A stretch of DNA of 64,000 nt from Zoogloea sp021286885 (GTDB lineage: Bacteria; Pseudomonadota; Gammaproteobacteria; Burkholderiales; Rhodocyclaceae), in the NCBI RefSeq assembly GCF_041915215.1, contig NZ_JAYSBV010000002.1; one strand, given 5' to 3'. Below the pieces are notes generated by a model that made no database searches, was not told the DNA's origin, and saw only the letters and a list, made by a program, of their open reading frames with translations. Shown piece after piece: positions 59,535-64,000 of this stretch; the stretch's first letter is position 1, and each line of letters starts with the position of its first letter. A program made the position numbers and the translations under genes.

Positions 59535-60755
59535 TCAGGCGACCTTGGGCTCCCGGGGATGGGCTTCCCGAATGGGCAGATTGGCGAGGGCGGCGAGGCT
59601 TGCGAGTACGATGTCTGCGTACCACATCCAGTCGTAATTCCCGAACGAGGTCAGGGCCAGCCCCCCGAGCCAGGCGCCAAAAAAACCGCCGATCTGGTGG
59701 GACAACAGGGTGAGGCCAAACAGGGTGGCCAGGTAGCGCAGGCCGAACAACTTGCCCACCAAGCCCGCCGTGGGGGGCACCGTGGCAAGCCAGGTCAAAC
59801 CCAGGCCGATGGAGAAGGCGTAAAAGGTGAGCGGTACCTTGGGTGCCAGCAGATAAAGCAGCACCAGCACCGCCCGGGAGGCGTACATGGCGGCCAGAAT
59901 GTATTTCATCCGGTAATGCTGGCCCAGGGCGCCCGCCCCCAGGCTGCCGGCGATGTTCGCCAGGCCAATGAGGGCCAGGGAGGTGGCCGATACGCTGGTC
60001 GGCAAGCCGCACAAATCCACCGCCCCCGGCAAATGGGTCACCAGAAAGGCGATGTGAAAGCCACAGGTGAAGAAGCCCGCATGCAGGCACCAGTAGCTTC
60101 TATCCCGCAGGGCAATGCGCAATTGAGCCTTGAGCCCCAGGGCCACGCTGCCCGCCGCGGGGGCCGGATGCTCCACCTTATGGCGCAAGGGCCAGGAAAG
60201 GGGCAGCGTCAGCAGGGTGACGGCCGCCAGACAAAACAGGGCCACCATCCAGCTGTAGCCCGCAATCAGAAACTGGGACAAGGGCGCAAACACAAACTGC
60301 CCAAAGGAGCCCCCCGCATTGATGAAACCCGAGGCCAGGGCCCGCCGCTCGGGGGGCAGGCGCTGGGCCAGGGCGCCAATCAGGATGGAGAAGCTCCCGG
60401 CACCGGCACCCGCAGACACCAACACGCCCAGGCTCAAGGTGAGCCCCCACTGGCTGTCCATATAAGGAGTCAGGGCCAGCCCCAGCACCATCATCACCGC
60501 CCCGGAGAACAGGGCGCCCCCTGGCCCATAGCGATCCGCCAGGGCACCAAACACGGGCTGGGATGCACCCCACATGAACTGGCCCACCGCCAGGGCGAGG
60601 CTGATCGAAGCGATCCCCAAACCCGTCGATGTATTAATGGGCGACAGGTAAAGCCCCAAGGAGAGGCGGATGCCCATGGTGATCATCAGGATCACCGAGG
60701 CGGCGAGCACCAGGGGCCAGAAGCCCCCAGCGGCGGGTGAACGGGTGTTCTGCAT
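59535..60755 (-). CDS. MFS transporter (OFA/monocarboxylate-like)
   Basis: A 406-aa permease with 12 helices, starting MQNTRSPAAGGFWPLVLAAS. The motif-A loop is GALADRYGPGGALF. The long first part IRLSLGLYLSPIN and FINAGGSFGQFVFAPLSQ are as in the YbfB/OxlT/oxalate-formate-like groups. The central cytoplasmic loop (about 195-215) is short and charged. The substrate is unknown; a carboxylate is a reasonable guess. It is the only gene between the nuclease and the histidine kinase. Its start lies 66 bases after the kinase stop, so the two may form one transcript. Confidence 0.83.
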   Translation of the reverse strand: MQNTRSPAAGGFWPLVLAASVILMITMGIRLSLGLYLSPINTSTGLGIASISLALAVGQFMWGASQPVFGALADRYGPGGALFSGAVMMVLGLALTPYMDSQWGLTLSLGVLVSAGAGAGSFSILIGALAQRLPPERRALASGFINAGGSFGQFVFAPLSQFLIAGYSWMVALFCLAAVTLLTLPLSWPLRHKVEHPAPAAGSVALGLKAQLRIALRDRSYWCLHAGFFTCGFHIAFLVTHLPGAVDLCGLPTSVSATSLALIGLANIAGSLGAGALGQHYRMKYILAAMYASRAVLVLLYLLAPKVPLTFYAFSIGLGLTWLATVPPTAGLVGKLFGLRYLATLFGLTLLSHQIGGFFGAWLGGLALTSFGNYDWMWYADIVLASLAALANLPIREAHPREPKVA

Positions 60756-60821
60756 GGGACACGGGCGGCCAGGGCCGCGACGGATTCAAAATCGCAAGCT
60801 TGGTGGCCCGGCCGGGCCAGG

Positions 60822-63800
60822 TCAAGCCTTGGGGGGGGAGGCGGGCGCCTGGCGCAGGGCCTGCAGCAACCGGCAAGCCCCTTGCAGATCGTAATCGGCC
60901 AGGGCCTTTTCAACACCGCTCCAGCCCTCGCCCCAGGTCTGGCGCCCGTGCTCGGACAACTCCCGCGCCAGGCGCAGGGCCTGCATGTTGCCTGCAGCCA
61001 GCAGGCTTTCCAGCCCCGCCCAGCGCTCCAGGGCCGGACCAGGCCCCGGAGGTAAGCTGGGCGCTGGTGCAGCTTGAGACGTAGGCGGTGCTGAAGGCGC
61101 AACCACAGGCACTGCAGCCGGCTCGGGGCTGGGGCTGGGGCTGGGGCTGGGGCTGGGGCTGGGGCTGGCAGGGGGCGGAGCACCGCCCTCTTCCCCCGGC
61201 AAGGCATCGATGGCCCGTAAGACTTCCTGCTGGGTGTGCTGAATCTGATCGATAAGAGCATGCACTTCGCTGATCGGGCGTTCTTCCTTGAAAGCCAGAT
61301 CAAGCTCGGTGGCCAGGGCCTGAACCGTGCGCACCCCCATCGTGCCAGCGACGCCCTTCAGGGAGTGGGCCATGCGCCGGGCGTCTTCATCCTGCCCGGC
61401 CTGCAAGGCTTCACGCATGCGCTGCCCATCGTCCCGGTGGCCATCGGCGTATTTATGGAGAAAGCGCAGGTAGCTACTCATCTTGCCGCGCATGTTTTTA
61501 AGCCCATAGGCCACGTCCAGACCCGGCACGTTTGCAAGCTGCTGATCCAGGTCCAGCACCGGCACGGAGGGCACCACCGGGGAGGGCGGCACGGCCTCGG
61601 CCACCCGCCGGGCGGGGGCAGGCGGGGCCTCGGCCACGGGATAAGCCACGAGGCTTTCCACCGCAGGGGGTAGCAGCACCGGGGCCGCTGGCGCCCCGAC
61701 GGGGGCAACGCTGACCGGGCTCAGCCAGCGCAGCAGGCAGGCATACAGAATGGCCGGCTCCACGGGCTTGGCCAGGTGGTCGCACATGCCCGCCTCAAGA
61801 CAACGCTGACGATCCTCGCCAAAAGCGTTGGCCGTCATCGCAATGATGGGCAGCTCGGCATAGGCCGGCTGCTGGCGGATTTCCCGGGTGGCCTGCAGCC
61901 CATCCATCACCGGCATCTGCATATCCATCAACACCAGCCGATAATTTGAGGCGGCCAGCATCTCCAGCGCCCGGGCGCCATGCTCGGCCACATCCACCTG
62001 CAAACCCACGGCTTCGAGCAACGCCCGGGCCACCTCTTGGTTGATCGGGCTGTCTTCCACCAGTAGCACCCGCTGGCCTGCATGGGTGTGGAGCAAACGT
62101 TCTTCATCAGGCAGCAGGGCGCAACTCTGGATATCCGGCGCAGCCCCGGGCGCCAGCAGCCCCGCCAGGCAGCGCTGGAGCATGCCGGGGAGTACCGGCT
62201 TGGGCAGCACGGCGGCGCAGCCCATCAGCAAGGCCTCTTCGGCATGGGTTGGATCATCCACCCCTAGCAGAACAAAGGCGTGCTCGGCCAGGGGCAGGTA
62301 TTCGGGCTGCTCCAGCAGAGTTTTGTCTTCAGGGGTACGGAAGCTGCAATCCACCAGGCAGAACTGGAAGGGCCGCCCTTCCTGGCGCGCCAGGGTCAAG
62401 GCGCGCAGGGCATCCTCCAGCCGGGTTTCCAGCTGGCACTGCTGGCCGGAAAGCTGGTGTGCCAGCGCCTGGGCGGCGCGCTCCAGCGGATGCACAATAA
62501 GTATTCTCATGTCCTGACCAAGTATGGCCAAGGGCGCCGCTCCGGTGGCCTGCGCCAGACGAACGGTAAACCAGAAGCAGCTGCCCGCCCCCGGCGTGCT
62601 TTCAGCACCCACCTCCCCCTCCATCAGCTGAGCCAGATGGCGAGTGATCGCCAGACCCAGGCCGGTTCCGCCAAACCGCCGGGTGGTGGAGGCATCGGCC
62701 TGCTCGAAGGGTTGGAACAGCCGTGGCAGCACTTCGGGCGCCACCCCCAGGCCCGTATCGTGGACTTCAAACCGCAACCCCTGCTGGCCTGCCTCGGTGC
62801 CGTGCTGTACCAGACGGAGGACAATATGCCCATGCTCGGTGAACTTGATGGCATTGGCCAAGTAGTTCAGCAGCATCTGCCGCAGGCGGGTTTCGTCCCC
62901 CATCACCAGGGGGCTGCCTCCGGCCATGTCGACCACCAGCTCCAGGCCCTTGTCGAGGGCGCGCTCATGCACCATCGCGCAGACCTTGCCCAGTAGACTT
63001 TCCAGATCCACAGGGCGGCATTCGAGCTTGAGCTTGCCGGCCTCGATCTTGGCGATATCCAGAATGCCATCGATCACCGCCAACAGATGCTGGGCCGCCC
63101 CCTGGATCTTCTGGATCTGCCCCCGGGGCTCGTTTTCGGCCAGACGACGCTGGAGCACATGGGTCAGGCCCAGAATCGCGTTCAGGGGAGTGCGGATTTC
63201 ATGGCTCACATTGGCCAGGAAGTCGCTCTTGGCCCGGCTGGCCGCATCGGATACCGCCTTGGCCGCCTCCAGCTCCCGGGCACGGCGGGCAAGGGTGTGG
63301 TTGAGGGCTGCGATTTCCTTTTCCCGGGCCTTGTAATCCCGGTTGTCGTGCACCGTGGCCCGGCTATACAAAAACTCGCCCTGCTCATTGCACACCGCAA
63401 TCGCATTCACCACGATGGGCAGGCGGGCCCCATCCCGACGCAGATAGTCGAACTCCACATCGTGCACAAAGCCCTGGGTCTTGAACTCCGCAAAGCGAAC
63501 CAGGAAGGTTTCATGCTGCTCCAGGGGGAGCAGATCCTGAAAGCGGATCCGCCCCACCAGCTCTTCCCGTGCATACCCCAGCCAGGCCAGCTCCGTATCA
63601 TTGATGTTCAGGAAAGTGCCGTGCTCATCCAGGGAGTGATAACCGCAGGGCGCCCGGTTGTAGAGATCTTCGATCTCGGCGGCGCGCTGCATCAGCACCG
63701 CATTGGCCTGTTCGAGTTGCTGGGTGCGCTCCTCCACCAGCTGGGCCAGTTGCTCCCGATGGGCCGCCAGCTCCCGCTCGGCCTGCTTGCGTGCGGTGAT

Positions 63801-64000
63801 GTCCTCCTGAATGCCCAGGTAGTGGGAAATCTGTCCATTGGCCAGCACAATCGGCGCGATCCGGGCGTATTCGATCCGCACCTCGCCCTTGCGGTCGCGG
63901 TTGATGAACTCCCCCTCCCAGGCCTCGCGCCGCGCCAAGGCATCCCACAAGCCCGCGTAGGTTTCCGGAGGCGTCAGCCCCGACTTGAGAAAACCCACGC
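60822..64000 (-). CDS. Hybrid sensor histidine kinase (PAS-HisKA-HATPase-REC-REC-HPt), 5' end outside window
   Basis: At least 1059 residues are visible; the N terminus lies beyond the right edge. In order: a PAS/PAC segment (HYLGIQEDITARKQAE), a coiled coil, a second PAS (YNRAPCGYHSLDEHG), HisKA with the phospho-His in FLANVSHEIRTPLNAIL, and HATPase with N box NYLANAIKFTEHG and G box GTGLGLAI. A degenerate receiver (MRILIVHPLERAAQ) precedes a full receiver (VLLVEDSPINQE, phospho-Asp in LVLMDMQMPVMDG). An HPt domain (AHSLKGVAGTMG) follows, then a Pro-rich tail. It is a BarA/ArcB-like phosphorelay. The output regulator is not in view. Confidence 0.92.
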   Translation of the reverse strand, partial: VGFLKSGLTPPETYAGLWDALARREAWEGEFINRDRKGEVRIEYARIAPIVLANGQISHYLGIQEDITARKQAERELAAHREQLAQLVEERTQQLEQANAVLMQRAAEIEDLYNRAPCGYHSLDEHGTFLNINDTELAWLGYAREELVGRIRFQDLLPLEQHETFLVRFAEFKTQGFVHDVEFDYLRRDGARLPIVVNAIAVCNEQGEFLYSRATVHDNRDYKAREKEIAALNHTLARRARELEAAKAVSDAASRAKSDFLANVSHEIRTPLNAILGLTHVLQRRLAENEPRGQIQKIQGAAQHLLAVIDGILDIAKIEAGKLKLECRPVDLESLLGKVCAMVHERALDKGLELVVDMAGGSPLVMGDETRLRQMLLNYLANAIKFTEHGHIVLRLVQHGTEAGQQGLRFEVHDTGLGVAPEVLPRLFQPFEQADASTTRRFGGTGLGLAITRHLAQLMEGEVGAESTPGAGSCFWFTVRLAQATGAAPLAILGQDMRILIVHPLERAAQALAHQLSGQQCQLETRLEDALRALTLARQEGRPFQFCLVDCSFRTPEDKTLLEQPEYLPLAEHAFVLLGVDDPTHAEEALLMGCAAVLPKPVLPGMLQRCLAGLLAPGAAPDIQSCALLPDEERLLHTHAGQRVLLVEDSPINQEVARALLEAVGLQVDVAEHGARALEMLAASNYRLVLMDMQMPVMDGLQATREIRQQPAYAELPIIAMTANAFGEDRQRCLEAGMCDHLAKPVEPAILYACLLRWLSPVSVAPVGAPAAPVLLPPAVESLVAYPVAEAPPAPARRVAEAVPPSPVVPSVPVLDLDQQLANVPGLDVAYGLKNMRGKMSSYLRFLHKYADGHRDDGQRMREALQAGQDEDARRMAHSLKGVAGTMGVRTVQALATELDLAFKEERPISEVHALIDQIQHTQQEVLRAIDALPGEEGGAPPPASPSPSPSPSPSPSPEPAAVPVVAPSAPPTSQAAPAPSLPPGPGPALERWAGLESLLAAGNMQALRLARELSEHGRQTWGEGWSGVEKALADYDLQGACRLLQALRQAPASPPKA
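61125..61166 (-). repeat. Seven tandem GGGGCT hexamers in the kinase gene
   Basis: They encode a Ser-Pro dipeptide repeat on the minus strand, between the HPt domain and the tail. Being a multiple of three, copy changes only alter linker length. Confidence 0.95.

Overview
The window is a GC-rich chromosomal segment of a Gram-negative bacterium, most likely a betaproteobacterium of the Rhodocyclales (Azospira-like) type. Four things point that way: a pyruvate dehydrogenase operon whose E3 carries its own lipoyl domain, a Neisseria-type porin, a PEP-CTERM protein, and a two-subunit molybdenum storage protein otherwise known from diazotrophs such as Azotobacter. The placement is an inference from gene content; no rRNA is present. 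I saw no tRNA, IS element, prophage or CRISPR array.

Layout. (1) 125-5465: a minus-strand run of housekeeping and envelope genes (CinA/MoaB-type protein, EI24 membrane protein, cell-wall amidase, TraB/GumN protein), then miaA. (2) 5645-7300: mosB-mosA behind a strongly folded leader. (3) 7380-10098: a NemR-like TetR regulator, an Old Yellow Enzyme and an NAD(P)-binding reductase, flanked by two nearly identical terminators. (4) 10197-12455: flavohaemoglobin and a divergent NsrR fused to a NUDIX domain, with a clear NsrR operator between them. (5) 12559-20471: PEP-CTERM protein, GlxA-type regulator with MFS permease, cupin, Ser-rich EF-hand protein, a papain-like peptidase with an overlapping chagasin-like inhibitor, and purT. 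(6) 20620-28643: a three-gene type III-like restriction-modification operon with an AlbA_2/ATPase gene between mod and res. (7) 28883-33381: GntR regulator, Asp/Glu/hydantoin-type racemase, NCS1 permease and porin, with two identical TTGTATACAA palindromes in the divergent promoter region. (8) 33471-35511: a truncated HD-domain gene abutting a small AT-rich island with a DUF262 gene and an overlapping HNH gene. (9) 35992-46529: a ten-gene minus-strand operon, aauBEDA (aromatic amine dehydrogenase), two monohaem cytochromes, DUF1329, DUF1302, an RND/MMPL transporter and a YCF48-like protein, closed by a terminator and faced by an EutR-like AraC regulator. (10) 48262-54372: aceE-aceF-lpdA. (11) 54517-55064: three tandem copies of a repeat of about 203 bp. 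(12) 55293-58625: porin, PstS-like periplasmic protein and diguanylate cyclase, resembling a Yfi-type envelope-to-c-di-GMP module. (13) 58700-64000: secreted nuclease, MFS permease and a hybrid histidine kinase cut by the window end.

The most promising undescribed system is the ten-gene aau operon. It joins a TTQ-dependent amine dehydrogenase to an envelope transport set usually seen elsewhere. It has no mauG or mauF, and one of its two related cytochromes appears to lack the methionine haem ligand. Next are the NsrR-NUDIX fusion, the cytosolic peptidase-inhibitor pair, the porin/PstS-like/diguanylate-cyclase trio, the mosBA leader, and the DUF262-HNH island.
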